This document shows positions 1-8,800 of a stretch of DNA of 25,057 bases, piece by piece. Each line of letters starts with the position of its first letter. Positions within the stretch are counted from its first letter, which is position 1. Source of the stretch: DATFKA01 sp042095835 (GTDB lineage Bacteria > Bacteroidota > Bacteroidia > Chitinophagales > Saprospiraceae); the NCBI GenBank assembly GCA_042095835.1, contig JBELML010000093.1, positions 1 to 25,057 on the forward strand. The letters are read 5' to 3'. The notes beneath the pieces were generated by a model. That model searched no databases. It saw nothing but the letters and a program-made list of their open reading frames with translations, and had not been told where the DNA came from. The translations under genes were made by a program, and so were the position numbers.

Positions 1-128
1 CGAATGACAAAAATGAAGATGCTAGAGCGGTTTTGAATTGGAGTTTCAGTAGGAAATATAAAAAATTACACTGTAATTTTTTGGTGCGTTTGCCCTAAAT
101 CGATGATTCTCACTTAGAGAAAGTCAAA

Positions 129-440
129 ATGATGCCAGCAGGCAACGGGAAACTATTTTTCTCCGTAAAGGCAAGTATTCGTAAAGCAATTGGTAAAAAG
201 GCAGGGGATACCGTAAAACTTGTTTTGTTCCATGACCCTGATCCACAGGAACTCCCAACTGAAATTGTGGACTGCCTAGCCGATGCGCCACCAGCTTTAG
301 AGAATTTTTATAGCTTTGCTCCTCAAGAGCAGCAAGCTTATATCACCTGGATTTATAATGAAAAAGACCCAGAAAAACAGGTTGATAGAATTGCTGAAAT
401 GGTATCTAGGGTGGAACAAGGCTTCAAGCTAAGATCGTAA
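129..440 (+). CDS. C-terminal part of a DUF1905/YdeI (OmpD-associated) family protein, probably 5'-truncated
   Basis: The 103-residue product starts inside the family pattern. MPAGNGKLFFSVKASIRKAIGKK (split: MPAGNGKLFF, then KASIRKAIGKK) followed by GDTVKLVL is the second half of a DUF1905 beta-barrel. The rest (about residues 45-100, LADAPPALENFYSF, then ITWIYNEKDPEKQVDRI) is the helical YdeI/OmpD-associated domain. Full-length Bacteroidota relatives have roughly 60 more residues at the N-terminus. The in-frame codons at 99-128 read IDDSHLEKVK, which also fits the family, but they follow a TAA stop at 96-98 and contain no start codon. No missing N-terminal half is recognisable in any frame of bases 1-98. 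I infer a 5'-truncated remnant, which may still be translated from ATG 129 or 132. Members of this family are small cytoplasmic proteins of poorly defined function. Confidence 0.6.
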   Translation: MMPAGNGKLFFSVKASIRKAIGKKAGDTVKLVLFHDPDPQELPTEIVDCLADAPPALENFYSFAPQEQQAYITWIYNEKDPEKQVDRIAEMVSRVEQGFKLRS

Positions 441-502
441 GGATACATAACATAGCTCTAGATGTCACTATATCTCTATATCAAAACTTCACAAGATTGC
501 CA

Positions 503-895
503 ATGCAACATCTAGCTACTATGGTCATCATTGTACGAGATTACGATGAAGCCATCAATTACTACAAGGATAAATTAGGGTTTGAGCTCCTAGAAGATAC
601 CAAGCGTAGCCCAAGCAAACGTTGGGTCATCATGGCGCCCAAGGGAGGACAAGGTACTCGCTTCTTATTGGCTAAAGCTAAAAATGAAGAGCAATTGACA
701 CGAGTAGGTAACCAAACTGGAGGGCGGGTGTTCTGTTTCTTATATACTGATGATTTTTGGACAGACTATAATGCGATGGTGGCAGCGGGTGTTGAAATTG
801 CCCGCGCAGCGAGTGAAGAAGATTTTGGTACAGTCTGTCTGTTTAAGGATTTATATGGTAACTTATGGGACTTCATACAGCCTAAAAAAGTGTAG
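503..895 (+). CDS. VOC superfamily protein (glyoxalase/bleomycin resistance/dioxygenase fold)
   Basis: A 130-residue single-domain protein with the paired beta-alpha-beta-beta-beta layout of the vicinal oxygen chelate fold. The first module has HLATMVIIVRDYDEAINYY and KLGFELL; the second ends in FKDLYGNLWDFIQP, the usual closing strand. Possible metal ligands are His3 in the first strand and Asp123 in the last, where many relatives have Glu, so metal binding is uncertain. The substrate cannot be told from sequence. I chose ATG 503 over an in-frame TTG at 497, which would add only two residues. The gene ends 7 bp before hemF on the same strand, so the two are probably cotranscribed, but I see no functional link to heme synthesis. 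Confidence 0.85.
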   Translation: MQHLATMVIIVRDYDEAINYYKDKLGFELLEDTKRSPSKRWVIMAPKGGQGTRFLLAKAKNEEQLTRVGNQTGGRVFCFLYTDDFWTDYNAMVAAGVEIARAASEEDFGTVCLFKDLYGNLWDFIQPKKV

Positions 896-902
896 TTAAA
901 AG

Positions 903-1793
903 ATGATTAATAAACAAGAGATTACAGGATACTTCCAATCCCTACAAGATAATATCTGTCAAGCTTTAGAAATAGCAGATGGCCAAGGTAAATTTCAAGA
1001 AGACCATTGGCAGCGACCTGGCGGTGGTGGTGGTCGATCTCGTGCCATCAATGGCCAACACATTGAAAAGGGTGGTGTGAATTTTTCGGCAGTAGAAGGT
1101 GTATTGAGTGATAAAGCAGGTAAAGCTCTTGGTATTGCGCCTGGAGCCTTTTATGCTACTGGAGTTTCAATCGTATTGCATCCACGCAGCCCAATGGTTC
1201 CTATTATCCACATGAATGTGCGCTACTTTGAAATGGATGATCAGCTGTGGTGGTTTGGTGGAGGTATAGACCTGACCCCACATTATGTCGATCCAGAACA
1301 AGCGCAGTTATTTCACCAAACTTTAAAGGCGACAAGCGATCGATTCCATCCTGAATATTATCCAAAATTCAAAACTTGGGCAGATGATTATTTCTACATC
1401 CGGCATCGAAAAGAGACCAGAGGAATTGGTGGGATATTTTATGATAGGCTTTCTGGAAACGAAGGGTTCACCAAGGAGGATCGATTCAATTTTACCAAAG
1501 CAGTAGGGGAGACCTTTGCTCCTTTGTATAGCCAACTATTGGATTTAAATAAAGATAAACCTTATACAGACCAGCACAAAGCTTGGCAATATCTGCGTAG
1601 AGGACGTTATGTAGAATTCAATCTCGTCTGGGATAGAGGAACTAAATTTGGTCTAGAAACAGATGGGCGCACCGAATCTATTTTGATGAGTATGCCTCCA
1701 ACCGCACAATGGGCTTACAATCATCAAGTCACAGCTGATAGTCCGGAGCAAGCCACCCTAGACTTGCTTAAAAAAGGCATCAATTGGGTATAG
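903..1793 (+). CDS. hemF: Oxygen-dependent coproporphyrinogen-III oxidase
   Basis: Converts coproporphyrinogen III to protoporphyrinogen IX by two oxidative decarboxylations using O2 (EC 1.3.3.3), a late step of heme synthesis in the cytoplasm. The 296 residues match the usual bacterial HemF length of about 300. Family signatures are in order: RPGGGGGRSRAINGQHIEKG (38-57), GVSIVLHPRSPMVPIIHMNV (87-106, with conserved His93 and His103), WWFGGGIDLTPHY (116-128), YFYIRHRKETRGIGG, and near the C-terminus LRRGRYVEFNLVWDRGTKFG followed by the ESILMSMPP block. The reading frame is intact. ATG 903 lies 7 bp after the VOC gene, which implies cotranscription. The stop codon is only 2 bp from the stop of the convergent lipoprotein gene, leaving no room for a separate terminator. 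Confidence 0.97.
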   Translation: MINKQEITGYFQSLQDNICQALEIADGQGKFQEDHWQRPGGGGGRSRAINGQHIEKGGVNFSAVEGVLSDKAGKALGIAPGAFYATGVSIVLHPRSPMVPIIHMNVRYFEMDDQLWWFGGGIDLTPHYVDPEQAQLFHQTLKATSDRFHPEYYPKFKTWADDYFYIRHRKETRGIGGIFYDRLSGNEGFTKEDRFNFTKAVGETFAPLYSQLLDLNKDKPYTDQHKAWQYLRRGRYVEFNLVWDRGTKFGLETDGRTESILMSMPPTAQWAYNHQVTADSPEQATLDLLKKGINWV

Positions 1794-1795
1794 CC

Positions 1796-2299
1796 CTATT
1801 GGCATAATATCTGGAAGGTCTCTGTGCGGATAGCATTACTAAAATTTCCGGCTCTATCTTTTACACGAATGCTATAAGACATCGTATCGAAAGGGAATTC
1901 TGTACTAGGAATACAAGTCACCCTAGTATTCGGAAAGGTACAGCAGAAATACTTAGTGGCTGGATTGTTGTTTAATTTAATCGCAATCTCGCCAGAAATA
2001 CCATCACCAGAACCTAGCATCGGTATTTCATTGATTTTAAAAATATGCTCAAAACCATCTCGACTATCCGTTAGAAAAATATTGACACTATCTCTATCTC
2101 CTAAGTCTCCATCACCGTCTGTAAAACCAATGCGGATGATCATGGTATCTAGCAAAGTACTAGTGCCACTACTTTGTGGGATCGCCCCACGGCTCAAGCC
2201 TTCGTAGGTGATAACCGGCTCCAAGGGATATTCCGGTGGTGTGCTACAGGCAGCTAGAATTAGTACTCCGATTATAGTCCAAAAGGCGTATTTTCGCAT
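1796..2299 (-). CDS. Small hypothetical lipoprotein with an acidic DGDGD loop
   Basis: A 167-residue predicted lipoprotein. A short N-terminal hydrophobic segment ends in the lipobox LAAC, with Cys18 as the lipidation site, so the protein should be anchored in the envelope. The body is a single beta-rich domain. It carries TDGDGDLGDRDS (60-71), a run of regularly spaced Asp residues that could bind calcium; this motif is common in Bacteroidota lipoproteins of unknown role. The C-terminal part has a CC pair and two further Cys, then SYSIRVKDRAGNFSN, which looks like an Ig-like closing strand. No enzymatic motif is visible. The gene is convergent with hemF and divergent from the LuxE-like gene. 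A degenerate -7 box (CAAATAAA on the + strand near 2347) lies upstream. Confidence 0.75.
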   Translation of the reverse strand: MRKYAFWTIIGVLILAACSTPPEYPLEPVITYEGLSRGAIPQSSGTSTLLDTMIIRIGFTDGDGDLGDRDSVNIFLTDSRDGFEHIFKINEIPMLGSGDGISGEIAIKLNNNPATKYFCCTFPNTRVTCIPSTEFPFDTMSYSIRVKDRAGNFSNAIRTETFQILCQ

Positions 2300-2384
2300 A
2301 TCTTTTTTATTTCAGAAGCTTTTTGAAAGGTACATTTTTTTGAAAACAAATAAAACAACATTTGAGTCGGCTAGGTGCAAATTA

Positions 2385-3359
2385 ATGGACAAAATCCAAA
2401 CTTTGCCCTTTAACGATTTTGAGGAGCTTGCTCTTGAGGTATTCCATTTTCAAGCCTCTTACAATCCTCTTTATAAACGCTATCTAGAACTTTTAGATTG
2501 TCATACCGAAAACATCAACTCAAGCGATCAAATCCCTTTTCTACCTATCCAATTTTTTAAAACACATACTATTCAAACAGGTGCATGGTCTCCAGCTGTG
2601 TATTTCTCAAGCAGCGGCACTACCGGTAGTGCTACTAGTAAGCATTTGTTGCGTTCCAAAGATTGGTATCGGCAGATAACCCAAAAAGGCTTTGAACACT
2701 TTTATGGACCCATTGCAGATTACTGCGTATTGGGGCTTTTGCCTTCCTATTTAGAACGCAATAATTCCTCCCTGGTTTTTATGGTAGATCATTTTATCCA
2801 ATTGAGTAAGGTTTCCGACAGTGGTTTCTTTTTGTATGAGAAAGATGAACTCCTTGCTAGGATTAGGAAATGCCAACAAAACAAAGTTCCCGTTTTGTTG
2901 ATTGGTGTAAGTTTTGCCCTTTGGGATTTAGCAGAGACCCATCCCATCGAATATCAAGAAATGATCATCATGGAAACTGGTGGAATGAAGGGGCGGCGCA
3001 AAGAAATTACCAGAGCAGAACTCCATCGGCTCTATAAGCAAGCTTTCTCTATTAAAGAGATTCATTCGGAGTATGGGATGACCGAATTACTCTCTCAGGG
3101 CTATTCCAAAGGAAATGGTATCTTTGCTCCCATTCCAAGCATGCGTGTCCTCCCCAGAGCAATTACCGATCCATTATCAAAGGCGGCTTACGGTAAAACT
3201 GCTGCCCTCAATATTATTGATTTAGCCAATTTGGATACCATCAGTTTTATTGCAACAGATGATCTTGGGAAGGTCTACTCAGATGGTGCTTTTGAGGTGC
3301 TCGGCCGCTTGGATAATAGCGATTTAAGAGGATGTAATTTATTGATTGACAAATATTAA
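2385..3359 (+). CDS. LuxE-like acyl-protein synthetase (ANL superfamily)
   Basis: A 324-residue protein of the LuxE/acyl-protein synthetase family, which activates fatty acids with ATP and transfers the acyl group to a protein. Visible ANL motifs are the phosphate-binding loop SSSGTTGS (75-82), the block ETGGMKGRRKE (197-207), the nucleotide-binding motif SEYGMTELLSQGYS (starting at 228), and the late DDLGKVYSDGAFEVLGRLDN hinge region. It has the short LuxE-type C-terminus, not the large mobile domain of acyl-CoA synthetases. I chose ATG 2385 because MDKIQTLPFNDFEELALEVF is the usual N-terminus; an upstream GTG at 2208 would run antisense through the lipoprotein gene. No luxC or luxD lies nearby, so bioluminescence is not implied. 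The next gene starts 4 bp after the stop, suggesting one operon acting on the same acyl substrate. Confidence 0.85.
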   Translation: MDKIQTLPFNDFEELALEVFHFQASYNPLYKRYLELLDCHTENINSSDQIPFLPIQFFKTHTIQTGAWSPAVYFSSSGTTGSATSKHLLRSKDWYRQITQKGFEHFYGPIADYCVLGLLPSYLERNNSSLVFMVDHFIQLSKVSDSGFFLYEKDELLARIRKCQQNKVPVLLIGVSFALWDLAETHPIEYQEMIIMETGGMKGRRKEITRAELHRLYKQAFSIKEIHSEYGMTELLSQGYSKGNGIFAPIPSMRVLPRAITDPLSKAAYGKTAALNIIDLANLDTISFIATDDLGKVYSDGAFEVLGRLDNSDLRGCNLLIDKY

Positions 3360-3363
3360 AGGA

Positions 3364-4416
3364 ATGCGTTTTTTATTATACGGAGCCTATGGCTATACTG
3401 GGAAATTGATGGTGAAAATGGCCAAAGACTTTGGTTTGACACCTGTTTTAGCTGGACGAAATGAAGCAAAATTAAAAGAGGTAGCTGATGAAGCTGGCTA
3501 TGAATATATTGTTTTAGATTTAACGGATACCGCTAAGCTAGAGGACACCTTGCAAGATTTTACAGTGGTGCTCCATGCTGCAGGTCCATTTAAATTTACA
3601 GCCAAGCCGATGATGGATGCCTGCCTAAAAACAAAAACGCATTATCTAGATATTACTGGCGAAATAGCCGTTTTTGAGTTAGGTGCAAGCAAGGATGAAA
3701 ATGCCCAATCGGCTGGCATTATGGTGATGCCTGGTGTAGGTTTTGATGTGGTTCCAACGGACTGTACTGCGGCTTATTTAAAGAACAAAATGCCGGATGC
3801 GGTAGATTTAAAATTGGCCTTTGCTCCGATGGGTGGCGGTGTCTCTCACGGTACCGCCTTGACGATGGCAGAAGGGCTTGGGGAGCCGAGTGCCCGTAGG
3901 ATTGATGGTGAAATCATAGCTGTGCCTTTAGGTGAACATGCAATGACAGTCCCTTTTATGGGCAAAGATATCTTTGTGATGAGTATTCCCTGGGGAGATG
4001 TCTCTACCGCCTACCATACAACGGGAATACTAAATATTGAGACTTTTACCAGAGCCAATCCCAAGACCCACAAAGGCTTGAAATACCAGAAGTATTTTGG
4101 ATGGATTCTGCGCTCCAATTTTGTAAAAGATCGGATGAGAAAAAAGATAAAAAGCAGGCCAGCTGGTCCTTCCGATGAGCGTAGGGCTAGTGGAAGAATG
4201 GTGATTTGGGGCCAAGCGACCAATGCAGCTGGGGAGCAAACCATAGCTAGATTGACTACGCCAGAAGGATATACCTTGACGGCCTTCATGGGACTCAATA
4301 TCACCAAAAAAGTACTGGAAGGTAACTTCAAGCCTGGCTTCCAGACACCTGCAGGTTGCTACGGCGCAGATCTAGTTTTTGAGATGGATGGAGTCACGCG
4401 TGATGATGGAGAGTAG
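3364..4416 (+). CDS. Saccharopine dehydrogenase-like / trans-acting enoyl reductase family oxidoreductase
   Basis: A 350-residue NAD(P)-dependent oxidoreductase. The N-terminus MRFLLYGAYGYTGKLM has the GxxGxTG nucleotide-binding loop, followed by VLAGRNEAKLKEVA, the end of the second Rossmann strand typical of this family. VVLHAAGPF and HYLDITGEIAVFE are conserved blocks of the saccharopine dehydrogenase NADP-binding domain. The C-terminal half (GVSHGTALTMAEGLGEP onward) is the dimerisation/substrate domain shared with mycobacterial trans-acting enoyl reductases. The substrate is unknown; true lysine metabolism is unlikely because no related gene is present. ATG 3364 is preceded by AAAGGA, a reasonable ribosome-binding site, and follows the LuxE-like stop by 4 bp. 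An alternative TTG at 3346 would overlap that gene and add six residues. Confidence 0.85.
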   Translation: MRFLLYGAYGYTGKLMVKMAKDFGLTPVLAGRNEAKLKEVADEAGYEYIVLDLTDTAKLEDTLQDFTVVLHAAGPFKFTAKPMMDACLKTKTHYLDITGEIAVFELGASKDENAQSAGIMVMPGVGFDVVPTDCTAAYLKNKMPDAVDLKLAFAPMGGGVSHGTALTMAEGLGEPSARRIDGEIIAVPLGEHAMTVPFMGKDIFVMSIPWGDVSTAYHTTGILNIETFTRANPKTHKGLKYQKYFGWILRSNFVKDRMRKKIKSRPAGPSDERRASGRMVIWGQATNAAGEQTIARLTTPEGYTLTAFMGLNITKKVLEGNFKPGFQTPAGCYGADLVFEMDGVTRDDGE

Positions 4417-4588
4417 GCACTGTGAGTGTATAAATAGCTATTTCCTAGGCTCAAAACCCAAGTGCTGGTTAGAATATCATGGGTATAAACCAAGTCAATA
4501 GTCTTGTTTGCGGCAACTGGAAGTTACACCTAACAAGTCCTTACAAATTTCTAAATTAAACTATAACTTGTATGGCAAAACTTCAAAA

Positions 4589-5761
4589 ATGCGCTTCACA
4601 GTCTTCCTTTTAGCTTTTGTTATTTCAATACCTAGCCAAGCACAACAGCTCCAATCTTTCCAAGAACAAACCATCTTCGAAAATGGGAAATGGGGATACG
4701 CTTGTTTCAGAATACCAGCGATCGTAGCGGCTCCTAACGGTGATTTATTAGCTTTCGCAGAGGGAAGAAAAAAGAATTGCTGGGATTTTGGCGATGTAGA
4801 TATTGTTTTGCGTAGGAGTGAGGACAATGGCAACAGTTGGTCCAATCTAGAGCTTGTACTTGATTATGATACGCTCCAAGCAGGTAATGCCGCTCCCGTT
4901 TTTGACTTGACTGATCCCCGATATCCAGAGGGAAGGCTATTCTTGTTGTATAATACAGGAAATAATCACGAAGGAGAAGTCCGCAAGGGGAGAGGTGTGC
5001 GAGAAGTATGGTATATCACGAGTGAAGACAAGGGCGAAACCTGGTCAATACCAGTCAATATTACATCTTCTGTACATAAACCCCTGCAACCAGATTTTAA
5101 TCCTAAATATAACAATCCAGCTGATTGGCGCTCCTATGCCCTTACACCTGGCCACGCCATCCAGCTAAAACAAGCACCTTATCGAGGAAGACTATTTGTA
5201 CCCGCTAATCACTCAGAAGGCGCCCCCCTTGAAGGATTTGACGAATACCGTGCCCATGCATTTTATAGTGATGATCACGGTCAGACTTGGCAGTTGAGTG
5301 AATCAGTAGCCGTTGAAAGTAGTAACGAATCGATTGCAGTAGAGCTACCTAATGGGCAAGTCATGCAAAATATTAGGCATCAAAGTGGCCGAATGAAACA
5401 GCGGCTCGTAGCCTTGAGTAAGGATGGCGGCGAATCCTGGGATACCACTTATTTTGATCATCAATTACTATCTCCAGTTTGCCAAGCTAGCATTATTGAT
5501 TTTAAAACGCCTAAAGATGAACAGGTGCTCCTTTTTTCTAATCCTAATAGTACGGAGAAAAGAGAAAAAATGAGCCTTAAAGTGAGTTTTGACGAAGGGA
5601 AAACCTGGTCAAAATCAAGAAGAATACGATCCGGAGCTAGTGCTTATTCTGATTTAGTGATCCTGAAAAATGAAGACATTGGACTATTATATGAACATGG
5701 TAATGATGGAGGCATCCATTTTGCTCAATTCAATTGGGTTTGGTTAATTGGAGATGATTAG
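4589..5761 (+). CDS. Secreted exo-alpha-sialidase, GH33
   Basis: Cleaves terminal sialic acids from glycans (EC 3.2.1.18), outside the cytoplasm. The product has 390 residues with a signal peptide, MRFTVFLLAFVISIPSQAQ. It then has the FRIP motif (40-43) and five Asp boxes: SEDNGNSW, SEDKGETW, SDDHGQTW, SKDGGESW and SFDEGKTW, as expected for a six-bladed propeller. The likely Arg triad is Arg41, Arg263 and Arg325. Glu247 (in NES) and Tyr353 (in SAYSDL) fit the Glu/Tyr nucleophile pair, and Asp66 fits the acid/base. ATG 4589 is chosen because it begins the signal peptide; an in-frame TTG at 4508 would place 27 residues ahead of it. There is no carbohydrate-binding domain and no T9SS tail. No sialic-acid transport or catabolism gene is in the window. 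The 172 bp upstream hold a palindrome (AAATAGCTATTT, 4432-4443) and no clear promoter. Confidence 0.93.
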   Translation: MRFTVFLLAFVISIPSQAQQLQSFQEQTIFENGKWGYACFRIPAIVAAPNGDLLAFAEGRKKNCWDFGDVDIVLRRSEDNGNSWSNLELVLDYDTLQAGNAAPVFDLTDPRYPEGRLFLLYNTGNNHEGEVRKGRGVREVWYITSEDKGETWSIPVNITSSVHKPLQPDFNPKYNNPADWRSYALTPGHAIQLKQAPYRGRLFVPANHSEGAPLEGFDEYRAHAFYSDDHGQTWQLSESVAVESSNESIAVELPNGQVMQNIRHQSGRMKQRLVALSKDGGESWDTTYFDHQLLSPVCQASIIDFKTPKDEQVLLFSNPNSTEKREKMSLKVSFDEGKTWSKSRRIRSGASAYSDLVILKNEDIGLLYEHGNDGGIHFAQFNWVWLIGDD

Positions 5762-5782
5762 GGACCAGTATTGGGTAAGGTG

Positions 5783-5813
5783 AAAAAAAACGGCGCCAGA
5801 AAGTCCGGCGCCG
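5783..5813 (-). terminator. Intrinsic terminator of the giant surface-protein gene
   Basis: Read on the minus strand, a perfect 7-bp GC-only stem CGGCGCC/GGCGCCG (5791-5797 with 5807-5813) encloses a 9-nt loop and is followed at once by eight T residues (complement of the A run 5783-5790). It lies about 50 nt beyond the stop codon at 5864. The same stem could help stop the convergent sialidase transcript, but there is no T run on the + strand. Confidence 0.9.
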
Positions 5814-5863
5814 CTGTAATGGTCATGGGTTTAATAAAATCGATTCACGGGATTATATGGAGT

Positions 5864-8800
5864 TTATTTTTTGAATAATTTCTTGTGGATGAGGTGTCCA
5901 CCCATATCTACTCGGATAATGTATAGACCATCTGGTAGGGTACTGAGATCTAATTGATTCGTATTTCTTTCCATAGGCCTGATGACTCTACCATCGGCAC
6001 TTAGGATTTGCAATCCATCTACTGGCACCTCGAAGATATTACGCACAAATACACGATCTGAGGCCGGATTCGGATAAATACGCATTCCAGCTTTTAAATC
6101 AATCAAACCATAGCTTGGTACCGTTTCAGGAAATTCCACTTTAGAGCTTAATCCTTTTATTGGGATTAGGGAACCATCATTGTGAACACCCATGCTATGA
6201 TTGATCTTCACATCCATTTGTGATCTACCGATGATGTCATCTCTAATGCCCCGGAAGTAGGCTACCGGACCAAATCCTGAAACTTCATTTTGATCGGTTC
6301 GCGTCAAGGCTACTTCAATGACACCATCTGAGCTAAAGGTATAATCAATCGTTGCCAAGTTTACTCCTTCCTCGCCCAACCAACTAGTAGGGTAGCTCAG
6401 TTCAATAGAACTTGGATCAATCACTTTAGGATCAAACTCTATGGTGAAGGCGACCCCATAAAGGTTATTCAATGGCTGATCTTCTGTACCTAATACGATT
6501 GGTAAACGGAAAGCTCCAGAGTCTGGCAAGGTTTCCTTTGGTGGTACCTCAAAAAATACAGGAGGATCAAAGTCCGTATTAGGTAGCTCAATAGCGTCTA
6601 TGAGTGCACCGTGGGTCAATCCATAGTTGGCCTCAATGACGGCTATATCTTTCTCATCTATGATACCGTCTCCGTTACAGTCTGCGTGTTTGACATCGGG
6701 TCCGCCTGTATAGAATCGAGCGCCCCAAGCATCTGCTGCTACGGCAGTCCAATCTTCTGTACTTAGCATTCGCTGTGGGCCTTCTTTGCCCCAAGCAAAA
6801 CCAAGGCTCAAGAGATCCAAGTGATTGGCAATGTTGTCAAGGTTGGCATCACCAGGCCATACATCATCAGAAACTGTGCAAGGGAAAGGTCCTACTTCTA
6901 AGCCCACTTCACAACCTGTTTCGGCGTCTGTTATTAGAAGCTTTTCAGGTTCATTATTATTACCTAATGGACCAATGATCACTAGGCCGCTAGCTGTAAC
7001 CTCTAAAAATGGATAGGCGATATCTCCTTGAGTAATAATATAAGAATCAAGGCGATTCAAGTCCCAATCGGCTTTGATACCTACAAAGGCTCTGCCAAAG
7101 GTGTCACACTCAATGAAACGGGCCTCTGCTTCTGAAATGCCGCATGGAGGACAAGCAGGTATAGCCAGGAAGACTCTTTTGCAGCACTCCGTTCCTGCTA
7201 CACATACACCAAAGTAATCTCCGTCAATGTTTACATTGTCTACTTCAAGTGGCAAGTCCAATAAACCGAACTCTTTAATAACTTGTCCATTGCTGTTGAA
7301 TAAGGAAAAGACGGTATTGCTATCTCCTTCATATTTTAGATCGAGGTAGAGGTCAAAGCTACCATTAGGGTTGCAATCAACCACCTCAATTTTTAAATCT
7401 TCAATGCCACAGTCCTGCTCACAATCCACAACGCCAATCTCCAGTTTGGAAGGACAATCTCTCCAAACATCGATCACTGTGATCGTATAAGCCTCTCCCG
7501 ATTTGAATGGTCCAATCTCAATATCCCTGCCGCCGATGTGGGTGCTGTCATAGAATTCACCATTCACTTCGATCAGAATAGGATAAATAACGGTCAAGTC
7601 AAAATCGAACTTCAAATCAAAGTAGAACAATCCATTCGAATCACAAGCAGAGGGCGAAGCTGTAAATCTTAGCGGCTCACATGTTGGTTCACAAGGAGGT
7701 AGTTTGAATTCGGTTCTTGCACAGCAATCGGGCGTATCATTGATGCATACTGCCAAATGCTGAATTTCCAAATCTTCAGGGAAATTGAGTGCGACCTCAA
7801 TAGGGAGTTCGTCAACTCGATAGGTCCCTAAAATCATGCCACTTGCCGTGAAAATATCAAAGAATTCATTCTCTGCATTCTTAGCATCGAAATCAATAAA
7901 CACCTGATAACTCCCATCTTCATTACAGAATAAAGGATCTACAACTAGGTTTTCGATGAGGCAAGTTTCTTCACAATCAATAGGCCCAATCTCCTGGTAG
8001 GCAAAGCAACTAGGATCACCTTGATCTACAAATAGAAAGTCATAGGTGCTGATGCCATCAGCATCAAAAGGTCCTAAAATGATGCGCTCTCTGGAATAGT
8101 AAGAATAAGGGCCATAAAGCTCCCCTTCTGCAAATATCAAGTAGCCATCTCCGAATGGGTTGCTTGCATTGACTATGACCTCTGTATAAAATTGCCCATC
8201 CTCACATTCAATTGGATTGACTTTCACAGATTCAAAATTGCAGCCTTGATAATCACAAGCGCGTACAATCGTAGAAGCTTTACAATCTTCATTCCAGTCT
8301 TTTACGGTAACCTCATAAAACTCTACCGGCACAATCCCAGGGAAAATAGGGCCGATTTTAACTGGCAATTCTGAATATCGGAAAGTGTCTCTGAGCGAGC
8401 CATTCAGATAGACGCTGAACCCGCCAGAAGTGTTTTTATGTTCAAAATCTAATTCTATGTAGAAGACTCCTCTTTCATCACAAGGCGTTGCGGCTGCCTT
8501 AAGTTCTCCAATTTTACACTCTTCATTGAGGTCACAAGGAATATCATAAGCTAATTCAAAGCAGCAGTTAGCAAAGTTTGGATCACAAACCTGGAAGGCG
8601 TCTTCTCCGCGGCCCCAATTCGGAATACCTTCTAAATATACATAGTTGGTATCTACTTGGAACCTGGTTTCATAGCCACTTTTTGTAACAAAGGTGAGAA
8701 AGTCCGTTGATGCTACTGTGCGGTCATCGAAGTAGAGCAATAGGCTGTAAAGGCTATCATCTGCGCTACAACGAATGTCTTTGATAAGCACATCTTTGAG

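Noticed and set aside
2208..2384. N-terminal extension of the LuxE-like protein from GTG 2208
   Set aside because: It runs antisense through the 5' end of the lipoprotein gene, and the family N-terminus begins at ATG 2385.
2385..3359. Bioluminescence (lux) operon
   Set aside because: LuxE-like family membership is clear, but no luxA, luxB, luxC or luxD is present in the window.
4508..4588. N-terminal extension of the sialidase from TTG 4508
   Set aside because: It would place 27 polar residues before an otherwise normal signal peptide that starts at ATG 4589.
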